The position numbers and the translations under genes were made by a program. The notes beneath the pieces are model-generated. The model saw only the letters and a list, made by a program, of their open reading frames with translations, did no database searches and was not told where the DNA came from. From Pelotomaculum sp. (GTDB lineage Bacteria > Bacillota > Desulfotomaculia > Desulfotomaculales > Pelotomaculaceae), in NCBI GenBank assembly GCA_003489345.1, contig DNIT01000107.1, forward strand, positions 14,752-37,005: a stretch of 22,254 bases of DNA, written 5' to 3'. How positions within the stretch are numbered: position 1 is the first letter of the stretch; each line of letters opens with the position of its first letter. This document shows positions 14,782 to 20,398 of the stretch, piece by piece.

Positions 14782-14880
14782 ATGTCTGTTTACTTTAGGA
14801 TATCAGAACGCGGCGGTGATAAGAATGATTTTGATGCCGTTACTATGAGGCGTTCTGCTCCTCCTTGTCCGGACTATTAA
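14782..14880 (+). CDS. Weak 32-aa ORF convergent with the zinc ribbon gene
   Basis: ATG 14782 with GAGG close upstream opens a frame reading MSVYFRISERGGDKNDFD and ending at TAA 14880. It overlaps the end of the minus-strand zinc ribbon gene and is followed by a hairpin (14891-14918, GAGCCATT/AATGGCTC then TTTAATT). It may be chance. Confidence 0.18.
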   Translation: MSVYFRISERGGDKNDFDAVTMRRSAPPCPDY

Positions 14881-15019
14881 ATTTGACGAGGGAGCCATTC
14901 GTATTTTTTAATGGCTCTTTAATTAATTCCAACCCGCAATAAGGGCAAATCCATGTTGAACCGGAGCCGGCAGCGCTAAAACTACTATTACCGCATTGAG
15001 GGCAGTCCTTCCGAAACAT
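14843..15019 (-). CDS. Small zinc ribbon protein (58 aa)
   Basis: The frame begins MFRKDCPQCGNSSFSAAGSG and continues with STWICPYCGLELIKEP, giving two C-P-x-C-G knuckles about 19 residues apart, a typical short zinc ribbon, followed by a polar tail. GGAGGG lies seven bases before ATG 15019. The gene starts 29 bases after the XRE regulator stop on the same strand, so the two should be co-transcribed from the operator-containing promoter at 15304-15332. Function unknown; a partner or accessory of the regulator is possible by context only. Confidence 0.75.
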   Translation of the reverse strand: MFRKDCPQCGNSSFSAAGSGSTWICPYCGLELIKEPLKNTNGSLVKFNSPDKEEQNAS

Positions 15020-15048
15020 TGTTTATCCCTCCATTTAGGTCCATAAAG

Positions 15049-15282
15049 CTACTCACCCGCTGCTTTAGCCAGCTTATTATCCGATGTGATAATGTATACT
15101 TTGATTTCAAGCCCTAATGGTTGAGCCAGTTTTTCAAGCGTTTTTAAGCTTGGAGTAACTTTTTCATTCTCTATTTCGCATATTTGCTTTACGCTGACTG
15201 TGCTCACCTCTGATAGCTCCTTCAAGGTCATCTTCTGGCGAAGCCTCTCTATGCGTATGGTTTCTATTATTTTTTTTAGCAT
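15049..15282 (-). CDS. XRE-family HTH regulator (77 aa)
   Basis: A single-domain helix-turn-helix protein: the first helices contain IETIRIERLRQKMTLKELSE, the recognition helix region VSVKQICEIEN, and the fifth helix PSLKTLEKLAQPLGLEIKV, followed by a short polar tail. The size suits a Cro/antitoxin-like dimeric repressor. ATG 15282 lies eight bases after AAGGAGG; a GTG three codons earlier overlaps that site and is unlikely. It is divergent from the larger XRE regulator at 15424 and followed by a zinc ribbon gene. Its promoter contains an operator-like sequence, so autoregulation or cross-regulation is likely. Confidence 0.88.
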   Translation of the reverse strand: MLKKIIETIRIERLRQKMTLKELSEVSTVSVKQICEIENEKVTPSLKTLEKLAQPLGLEIKVYIITSDNKLAKAAGE

Positions 15283-15303
15283 AGACTTCACCTCCTTAAC
15301 AGC

Positions 15304-15332
15304 ATAATAAAGCTATAACTCAACTATGTCAA
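15304..15332 (-). promoter_or_regulatory. Near-consensus promoter for the small XRE gene, with operator in the spacer
   Basis: On the minus strand a perfect TTGACA (15327-15332) is followed by 17 bases and TATTAT (15304-15309), five of six. The 11-base operator arm CTATAACTCAA (15313-15323) sits between the two boxes, the classic position for a repressor that blocks polymerase. Confidence 0.75.
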
Positions 15333-15404
15333 TAATAAAATTGAGTTATAGGTTAATTAATTTTTCTATTAAAACCCATTAAGCACGGTATAATTAACCT
15401 ATAA
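15313..15404. promoter_or_regulatory. Operator array between divergent XRE genes
   Basis: Two overlapping inverted-repeat pairs share one middle element. CTATAACTCAA at 15313-15323 is the exact reverse complement of 15341-15351. TTATAGGTTAATT at 15346-15358 is the exact reverse complement of 15392-15404. The common core is TTATAG. The left arm lies in the minus promoter, the right arm overlaps the plus-strand -10 TATAAT (15389-15394). Confidence 0.7.
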
Positions 15405-15423
15405 GTTAAAAAAGTGAGTGATT

Positions 15424-16053
15424 ATGCTGATCAACATAGGTAATCGTATCCGTGAGTTTAGAAAAGAGCGCGGTATTAGCGCCAAAGAAATTGCTATTTC
15501 TTTAGGTGTTTCATCAAGCTTTATTTCGGGAATTGAAAAAGGTACAAATAAATGTTCATTAGAAACCCTTGATAAGATTTGTACCATTTTAGGTGTAAGT
15601 CTAGCTGAATTCTTTGCAGACAAGGCCCTTGCGCATCCAACAGAAAAACAAGTATTGCTTACACCGGAGGTCCGACAGGTAATAGAAAAGGTTAAAAAGT
15701 TATCTCCCCGGCAAATAAAGATTTTAAATGCTGTTTTAAATGAATGGAAAACCGAAGCAATTGAGCAGAATTACAGCAATATCATTACAGACACCCAAGA
15801 TCAAGGTAAAGTAGAATATTATTACAAAATTTCAGAACAAAAGCACCACACTAGACAGCCTCAGAATAATGATAAGCTTGCAGATGGTGATATTGACACC
15901 AGTAACATCGTCTTGGTCGCCGAAGCAGAAGGCCGCGAAGAGATGCACCCACTCTCCCCTGAATTGCAGACTATTGTTAAGGATGCCATAAAGGTATCCA
16001 GGCAAAAGCGGAAAGAGGAAGCAAAGGGAAATAAATTGCCCGGCGGGAAATAA
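15424..16053 (+). CDS. XRE-family HTH regulator with C-terminal extension (209 aa)
   Basis: Residues of about 3-62 form a canonical Cro/CI-type helix-turn-helix: IGNRIREFRKERGISAKEIA, LGVSSSFISGIEKGTNKCS and LDKICTILGVSLAEFF. A middle segment (LSPRQIKILNAVLNEW) is helical, and the C-terminus is charged and lysine-rich (VSRQKRKEEAKGNK). There is no LexA/CI peptidase or metallopeptidase motif, so regulation by cleavage is not indicated. ATG 15424 is used, with AAGTGAG five bases before; GTG 15418 is an alternative. The gene is divergent from the small XRE gene and shares its operator region. It ends shortly before a gene-free stretch preceding the riboswitch. Confidence 0.88.
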   Translation: MLINIGNRIREFRKERGISAKEIAISLGVSSSFISGIEKGTNKCSLETLDKICTILGVSLAEFFADKALAHPTEKQVLLTPEVRQVIEKVKKLSPRQIKILNAVLNEWKTEAIEQNYSNIITDTQDQGKVEYYYKISEQKHHTRQPQNNDKLADGDIDTSNIVLVAEAEGREEMHPLSPELQTIVKDAIKVSRQKRKEEAKGNKLPGGK

Positions 16054-16387
16054 GCATGGATAACGCTGATTTCAGTCGCTGTCTTTTTATGGAGAGGGCA
16101 GTGACTTGACAATCTCAATATAAGTTAGCAATTTTGCGTCAATCATGCCGTCTTTGTTTGAGGTTTTGAGAAATGAGAACCCGCATTTCAAGAAAACGGG
16201 GGGGTTCAAAGGAGCTCCTTTTGGCACACGACCTTGCCCGCAAGGTATTGTGTGTTATACCTCCTATACTCACTTATTTTTATGGATAAGCGGTCGTATT
16301 CATAGAAATATTATTTCTATACTTTTGTCATATTTTGTATTAGTATTATTGTATTGAATGATATCTGCTTTTTAAAAATAGAACAAC
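16054..16387. other. Gene-free stretch upstream of the riboswitch
   Basis: I see no secure gene. It contains a 17-codon frame at 16056-16109 without ribosome site, a perfect 14-base palindrome AAAGGAGCTCCTTT (16208-16221), a hairpin with ACCTTG/CAAGGT and CACAC/GTGTG arms (16225-16254), and an AT-rich 19-base palindrome ATAGAAATA-T-TATTTCTAT (16302-16320). The riboswitch promoter must lie here; TTGTCA at 16325 has no well-placed -10. Confidence 0.5.
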
Positions 16388-16525
16388 CGCAACGGTATGG
16401 AACCGGGTGAAAATCCCGGACGGATCGGCCACTGTGAATGCGGAGCGCTTTTCATGATGTCATTGGCATCGGAAGATGCTGAGAAGGCGAAAAGTCGCTA
16501 TGATGCTGAGTCAGGATACTTGCTT
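16388..16525 (+). ncRNA. Cobalamin (B12) riboswitch aptamer
   Basis: The sequence follows the AdoCbl riboswitch layout in order: GGAACCGGGTGAAAATCCCG (the GGGTGAAAATCCC stem-loop), GGACGGATCGGCCACTGTGA (the conserved core GCCACTGT), a variable peripheral region, and the B12 box GAGTCAGGATACTTGC at 16508-16523, close to the consensus AGCCAGGA-A-CCTGC. Such elements switch downstream genes off when cobalamin is bound. It is followed within about 15 bases by a terminator hairpin, the usual expression platform. The downstream metE product is a B12-independent enzyme, which fits this control exactly. Confidence 0.92.
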
Positions 16526-16536
16526 TGCGGGCAGTA

Positions 16537-16558
16537 GCCTCCTGGATGAGGCATTTTT
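16537..16558 (+). terminator. Riboswitch expression-platform terminator
   Basis: GCCTC, loop CTGGAT, GAGGC (16537-16552) then ATTTTT, just after the B12 box. It should form when cobalamin is bound and stop transcription ahead of the queH-like frame, lysR and metE. The stem is short (five pairs). Confidence 0.7.
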
Positions 16559-16569
16559 GAGCTGTTTTG

Positions 16570-16613
16570 AAAATATCCGTCAAAACATGGATTTGTTTTG
16601 CACGGATATTTTT
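16570..16613 (+). terminator. Long second hairpin in the riboswitch leader
   Basis: AAAATATCCGT (16570-16580) pairs perfectly with ACGGATATTTT (16602-16612); inside, CAAAAC pairs with GTTTTG, separated only by one bulged C at 16601. That makes 17 pairs around an eight-base loop, ending in a short run of T. It may be a second terminator or a structural barrier 22 bases before the queH-like start. Confidence 0.5.
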
Positions 16614-16634
16614 GTATGTATGAGAGGACCTTTT

Positions 16635-16802
16635 ATGAAAACGCTTATGCATATCTGCTGCGCTCCCTGTTCGGTCAAATGGACTTTCCGGCCCTTCTTC
16701 CGGGAAAGCCAGAAACAGGCACGTGAGCTTTCGCTATACTGCGGATGCATTTTCAGCAAAGAGGAACGCTCTCGGGAAAACAAAGAGGGGAAACAAAAAT
16801 GA
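16635..16802 (+). pseudogene. Internally deleted queH-like gene (B12-independent epoxyqueuosine reductase), in frame
   Basis: A 55-residue frame that joins the two ends of QueH (DUF208). The start, MKTLMHICCAPCSV, is the family's N-terminal CC-x-x-C motif. It runs straight into WTFRPFFRESQKQARELSLY and CGCIFSKEER, the family's C-terminal segment. Full-length QueH is roughly 180 residues or more, so over 100 middle residues are missing, plus a few before CGC. Cys8, 9, 12, 36 and 38, equivalent to the conserved cysteines, all remain. QueH reduces epoxyqueuosine to queuosine in tRNA without cobalamin. GAGAGG lies eight bases before ATG 16635, and the stop overlaps the lysR start (ATGA), so it is probably still translated. 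I class it as a remnant; a retained short role, such as coupling lysR translation, is possible. Confidence 0.7.
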
Positions 16803-17722
16803 CGTTGCAGCAGCTCAAATATGTGATTGAAGTCGTAAACTCTGGCTCCATCAACGAGGCCGCCAGGAAGCTCTTTGTCTCGCAGCCCAGTTTGTCGAAT
16901 GCGATCAAGGAACTGGAGGCCGAAATCGGTATCGAGATCTTCTTAAGAAGCGCCAAAGGGATCACGCTTTCCGTCGACGGCTCGGAATTCCTCGGCTACG
17001 CGCGCCAGGTCGTGGAACAGGCGGGTCTCTTGGAGCAGCGCTATCTGCATAAAAAACCGTCAAGGCAGCTCTGTTCGATTTCCACGCAGCATTATGCGTT
17101 TGCTGTGAACGCTTTTGTAAATCTGATCAAGCGAAGTGGCGCGGACGAATACGAGTTTACCCTGCGCGAGACGCGCACCTATGAAATCATCGAAGACGTC
17201 AAAAATCTACGGAGCGAAATCGGCATTCTGTACATGAATCCATTTAACCGAAAGGTTATTGAAAAGCTGCTGCGGGAAAACCGTCTTGATTTTCATCCGC
17301 TGTTTACGGCGAAGCCTCATATTTTTATCAGCACACAGAATCCCCTTGCCGGAAGAAAATCCGTAACATTGGAGGATCTGGAGGATTATCCCTATCTGTC
17401 TTTTGAACAAGGCGAGTATAATTCCTTCTACTTCTCGGAAGAGATTCTAAGCACGGTATTTCATAAGAAGAGCATCCATGTCAGCGACCGGGCAACCTTG
17501 TTCAATCTTTTGATCGGACTCAACGGCTACACCATTTCCACCGGTATCGTAAGCGCCGATTTAAACGGCGACAATATCATATCGGTCCCGCTTAAGGCCA
17601 ATGACCATATCCAGGTTGGCTGGATTGCAAATCATCAGGTTCAGCTCAGCAAGCAGGCCGGCATCTATATTGACGAGCTCAGGAACGTGATCCGGGAATA
17701 CGGATTGCCTTTGCAGGAATAG
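16799..17722 (+). CDS. LysR-family transcriptional regulator, likely of metE
   Basis: A 307-residue LysR-type regulator. Residues 1-60 are the winged helix-turn-helix: MTLQQLKYVIEVVNSGSINE, AARKLFVSQPSLSNAIKELE, IGIEIFLRSAKGITLSVDG. The rest is the periplasmic-binding-protein-like effector domain. ATG 16799 matches the family start and has GAGGGG nine bases upstream; it overlaps the stop of the queH-like frame. It lies between the B12 riboswitch and metE on the same strand, so its own level should fall when B12 is plentiful. By analogy with MetR, which controls metE in enterobacteria using homocysteine, it may activate metE; the effector here is unknown. A T-N11-A type box lies in the gap before metE. 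Confidence 0.92.
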   Translation: MTLQQLKYVIEVVNSGSINEAARKLFVSQPSLSNAIKELEAEIGIEIFLRSAKGITLSVDGSEFLGYARQVVEQAGLLEQRYLHKKPSRQLCSISTQHYAFAVNAFVNLIKRSGADEYEFTLRETRTYEIIEDVKNLRSEIGILYMNPFNRKVIEKLLRENRLDFHPLFTAKPHIFISTQNPLAGRKSVTLEDLEDYPYLSFEQGEYNSFYFSEEILSTVFHKKSIHVSDRATLFNLLIGLNGYTISTGIVSADLNGDNIISVPLKANDHIQVGWIANHQVQLSKQAGIYIDELRNVIREYGLPLQE

Positions 17723-17725
17723 GTT

Positions 17726-17740
17726 ATAGTTAAAATCTAT
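17726..17740 (+). promoter_or_regulatory. LysR-type binding box candidate upstream of metE
   Basis: ATAG-TTAAAAT-CTAT is a dyad fitting the LysR T-N11-A pattern, a few bases after the lysR stop and about 80 bases before the metE ATG. A second dyad, GATA-ATTAC-TATC, lies at 17794-17806 next to the ribosome site. The AT-rich stretch between (TATATGATT, GCTATATTGATAAT) could hold a metE promoter, but no clear -35/-10 pair stands out. Confidence 0.4.
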
Positions 17741-17822
17741 GCGGTTATATAAAAAACAGGTGTTACCCTATATGATTTTCTCCATGCTATATTGATAATT
17801 ACTATCGGGAGGAGTGTGGAGT

Positions 17823-20093
17823 ATGAAAACGTCAGTTACCGGCTACCCCAGGATCGGCCCTAAGAGGGAGCTCAAATTCTGGACGGAGTATCACTTTGAG
17901 GATAAAATTCCGGCGGAAGAACTGAAAGCCAATGCGAAAACGCTTCGCATACAGCAATGGAAAGCTCAGGCGGAAAACGGGATCGGCTTGATCCCATCGA
18001 ACGATTTTTCTTTCTACGACGGAATGCTGGATACTGCTTTTTTGCTGGGAGCTATTCCTGATCGGTACAAAAAACTACGGCTTGACGAGCTCGCGGCCTA
18101 TTTCGCGATGGCAAGGGGTTATCAGGGCGAGCGCGGCGATGTCAAAGCCCTCTCTATGCGGAAATGGTTTAACACAAACTACCACTACATGGTCCCCGAG
18201 CTCGATGACAATATGGAAATCCGACTGAGCGATTCAAAGCCGTTGGACGAGTTTCTGGAAGCGAAAAAGGAAGGCATTCAAACCAAACCCGTAATCATCG
18301 GACCTTTTACTTTTCTAAAACTTGCGAAATACACGGGTGCGAAACGCATCGGAGATTATGCGGAAGACACCACCAGAACATATGCCGATCTGCTCTGCAA
18401 ATTCAGCGGACTCGGCGCGGAGTGGATTCAGTTTGACGAGCCGAGCCTTGTAACGGATCTGAGCCCCACCGACATCGAGCTTTTTTCCCGAATTTATTCG
18501 GCGCTTCTGAACCAAAAGGGAAGCTTAAAAATCCTGCTTCAGACCTATTTCGGCGATATCCGGGACTGCTATGCCGAGGTGACGACGCTTGCGTTCGACG
18601 GCGTCGGGCTTGACTTCGTCGAAGGAAAGGAAAGCCTCCGGCTTGTCGAAGAAAACGGTTTTCCGAAGGACAAGGTTTTATTCGCGGGCGTTGTCAATGG
18701 CAAAAACATCTGGACCAATCATTATGAGAAAACCCTGCACACGATTGCCCGGCTGAAAAAGCATGCCGGGGAACTTGTGCTCGGAACCTCCTGCTCTTTG
18801 CTCCATGTACCTTACTCGGTGAAGAGCGAGAAACGGCTGGAGCCTGAAATCGGGCGTCATTTCGCCTTTGCAGAGGAAAAGCTCGGGGAACTGCGCGGAT
18901 TGGCGGAGCTTGCCTCTGACGATCGCTTTACGGAACGGGAATCATATGTCAAAAATACGGCCCTGCACCATGAGAAATTGGAAGGCGCGGATCAAAAGCT
19001 GCGGCAAAGGATCGCGAGTCTCTCTGAAAAGGATTTTACAAGGCTTCCCGCTTTTGAAGAACGGGTGAAAATCCAAAAAGAAGTCTTTCGCCTCCTGCTT
19101 CTGCCGACCACGACGATCGGGTCTTTTCCACAGACAAAAGACGTCAAGTCAAACCGGGCCAGGTTTAAAAAGGACGAAATTTCCGAAGCGCAGTATAAGG
19201 AAAACGTCCGGGGAAAAATCGCTTCATGCATCCAGTTGCAGGAGAAACTGGGACTTGACGTTTTGGTGCACGGCGAATACGAGCGAAACGACATGGCCGA
19301 GTTTTTCGGCGAGAATCTTTCGGGCTTTCTGTTCACGCAGAAGGCATGGGTGCAGTCCTATGGTACCCGATGCGTGAAGCCGCCCATTATCCGGGGAGAC
19401 GTCAAACGGACAAAACCGATTACTGTCGAGTATTCCGTATATGCACAGAGTCTAACAAAAAAGCCCGTAAAGGGCATGCTGACCGGCCCCGTCACAATCC
19501 TCAATTGGTCGTTTCCGCGGGAGGATATCTCTCCAAGGGAAATTGCTCTGCAAATCGCGCTCGCTATACGCGAGGAGGCGCTTGACCTTGAGACAAACGG
19601 GATGCGTATTATCCAGATCGACGAGGCGGCGCTGAAAGAAAAGCTCCCCTTGCGTAAGGCCGACTGGCACTGCGACTATCTTGATTGGGCGATTCCCGCA
19701 TTCCAGCTGGTCCACAGCGGGGTAAAGGCGAAAACGCAAATCCATACGCACATGTGCTACAGCGAATTTGAGGACATTATCAAGGATATCGAAGCGATGG
19801 ACGCCGACGTGATCTCCTTTGAAGCGTCCCGGTCGAACCTCTCGATTGTGGACGCGATCGAAAAAAGCGGGTTTAAGACCGCCGTCGGGCCGGGTGTGTA
19901 CGACATCCACTCGCCGAGGATTCCGACGAAGAATGAAATCACGGACGCAATCCGGACCATGCTTGGAAAAATCAAACCCGAAAGGCTGTGGATCAACCCA
20001 GACTGCGGTCTCAAGACGCGGGGCGAGGAAGAGACAGCCCCAAGCCTTAAAAACCTTGTGGACGCGGCCAAGCAGGTAAGAGACAGCCTGTAA
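17823..20093 (+). CDS. metE: Cobalamin-independent methionine synthase
   Basis: 5-methyltetrahydropteroyltri-L-glutamate-homocysteine methyltransferase, which makes methionine without B12. At 756 residues it has full MetE length with both barrel halves. The N-terminus MKTSVTGYPRIGPKRELK is the folate-side motif. The zinc and homocysteine site is complete: His643 and Cys645 in THMCYSEFED, Glu667 in ISFEASRS and Cys728 in NPDCGLKTRG, equivalent to E. coli 641/643/665/726. ATG 17823 follows GGGAGGAG; a GTG three codons earlier is less likely. It lies 100 bases after lysR, under the B12 riboswitch. No terminator precedes the IS element that begins about 24 bases after its stop. Confidence 0.97.
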   Translation: MKTSVTGYPRIGPKRELKFWTEYHFEDKIPAEELKANAKTLRIQQWKAQAENGIGLIPSNDFSFYDGMLDTAFLLGAIPDRYKKLRLDELAAYFAMARGYQGERGDVKALSMRKWFNTNYHYMVPELDDNMEIRLSDSKPLDEFLEAKKEGIQTKPVIIGPFTFLKLAKYTGAKRIGDYAEDTTRTYADLLCKFSGLGAEWIQFDEPSLVTDLSPTDIELFSRIYSALLNQKGSLKILLQTYFGDIRDCYAEVTTLAFDGVGLDFVEGKESLRLVEENGFPKDKVLFAGVVNGKNIWTNHYEKTLHTIARLKKHAGELVLGTSCSLLHVPYSVKSEKRLEPEIGRHFAFAEEKLGELRGLAELASDDRFTERESYVKNTALHHEKLEGADQKLRQRIASLSEKDFTRLPAFEERVKIQKEVFRLLLLPTTTIGSFPQTKDVKSNRARFKKDEISEAQYKENVRGKIASCIQLQEKLGLDVLVHGEYERNDMAEFFGENLSGFLFTQKAWVQSYGTRCVKPPIIRGDVKRTKPITVEYSVYAQSLTKKPVKGMLTGPVTILNWSFPREDISPREIALQIALAIREEALDLETNGMRIIQIDEAALKEKLPLRKADWHCDYLDWAIPAFQLVHSGVKAKTQIHTHMCYSEFEDIIKDIEAMDADVISFEASRSNLSIVDAIEKSGFKTAVGPGVYDIHSPRIPTKNEITDAIRTMLGKIKPERLWINPDCGLKTRGEEETAPSLKNLVDAAKQVRDSL

Positions 20094-20119
20094 ACCGCCG
20101 TACCGACTGTCTAACTTTG

Positions 20120-20398
20120 AACCTCCCCTGAATGAATTCAGAGGATTCCGGGTTTTACTTCCCGTGAACTTCGGACCTGGTCCGGGTACGCAAGCGAAGA
20201 AGTAATTGAGCCGTAAGCTCTACTGCATACCAGTATACGGTTGGAGCCGTACACCAGCGTTCGCCGTAATTACCGGCAACAAGCCACTAGCGGGTTCGTG
20301 CCTAATCCACTACCTTCGTATAGATGGTATGGACGCCAACCCCGTCTCCGGGTGGTCTTCTGTATAGGCTTGGGACCTAAACAGCATGTAATAAGAAT
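20120..20398 (-). ncRNA. Putative omega RNA (TnpB guide RNA) region
   Basis: About 280 bases after the tnpB stop hold no gene but many short complementary pairs, for example CTTCG/CGAAG (20168-20199 area), GGACC/GGTCC and GAGC/GCTC. In TnpB systems the right end is transcribed as a guide RNA whose scaffold ends at the transposon boundary. Here the guide would be read from the minus strand into the metE downstream flank (from about 20116 leftwards). Assignment is by position and structure only. Confidence 0.5.
20125..20144. repeat. Right-end imperfect palindrome of the IS element
   Basis: CCCCTGAAT-GA-ATTCAGAGG folds into a hairpin with one mismatch. It matches the left-end palindrome (22219-22238) at 17 of 20 positions; two of the three differences are paired with each other and keep the stem intact. 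These are the subterminal hairpins recognised by the TnpA transposase. Confidence 0.8.

Larger units (their letters stand above)
14238..14842. other. 605-base stretch with no secure gene
   Basis: It holds a possible small plus-strand frame (14291-14467), a minus-strand terminator (14486-14516), an imperfect inverted repeat (14630-14778) and the start of a weak plus-strand frame (14782). The minus-strand frames crossing it (13906-14511 and 14539-14757) look like shadows: one is antisense to DUF1540, the other is built partly of repeat arms. Confidence 0.5.

Noticed and set aside
14891..14918. GAGCCATT/AATGGCTC hairpin followed by TTTAATT, plus strand
   Set aside because: Lies inside the minus-strand zinc ribbon gene; it could stop plus-strand transcripts, but the only gene it would serve is the weak 32-aa frame.
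16145..16357. 70-codon plus-strand frame upstream of the riboswitch
   Set aside because: No ribosome site; it spans a palindrome and a hairpin and its end is a low-complexity AT-rich run.
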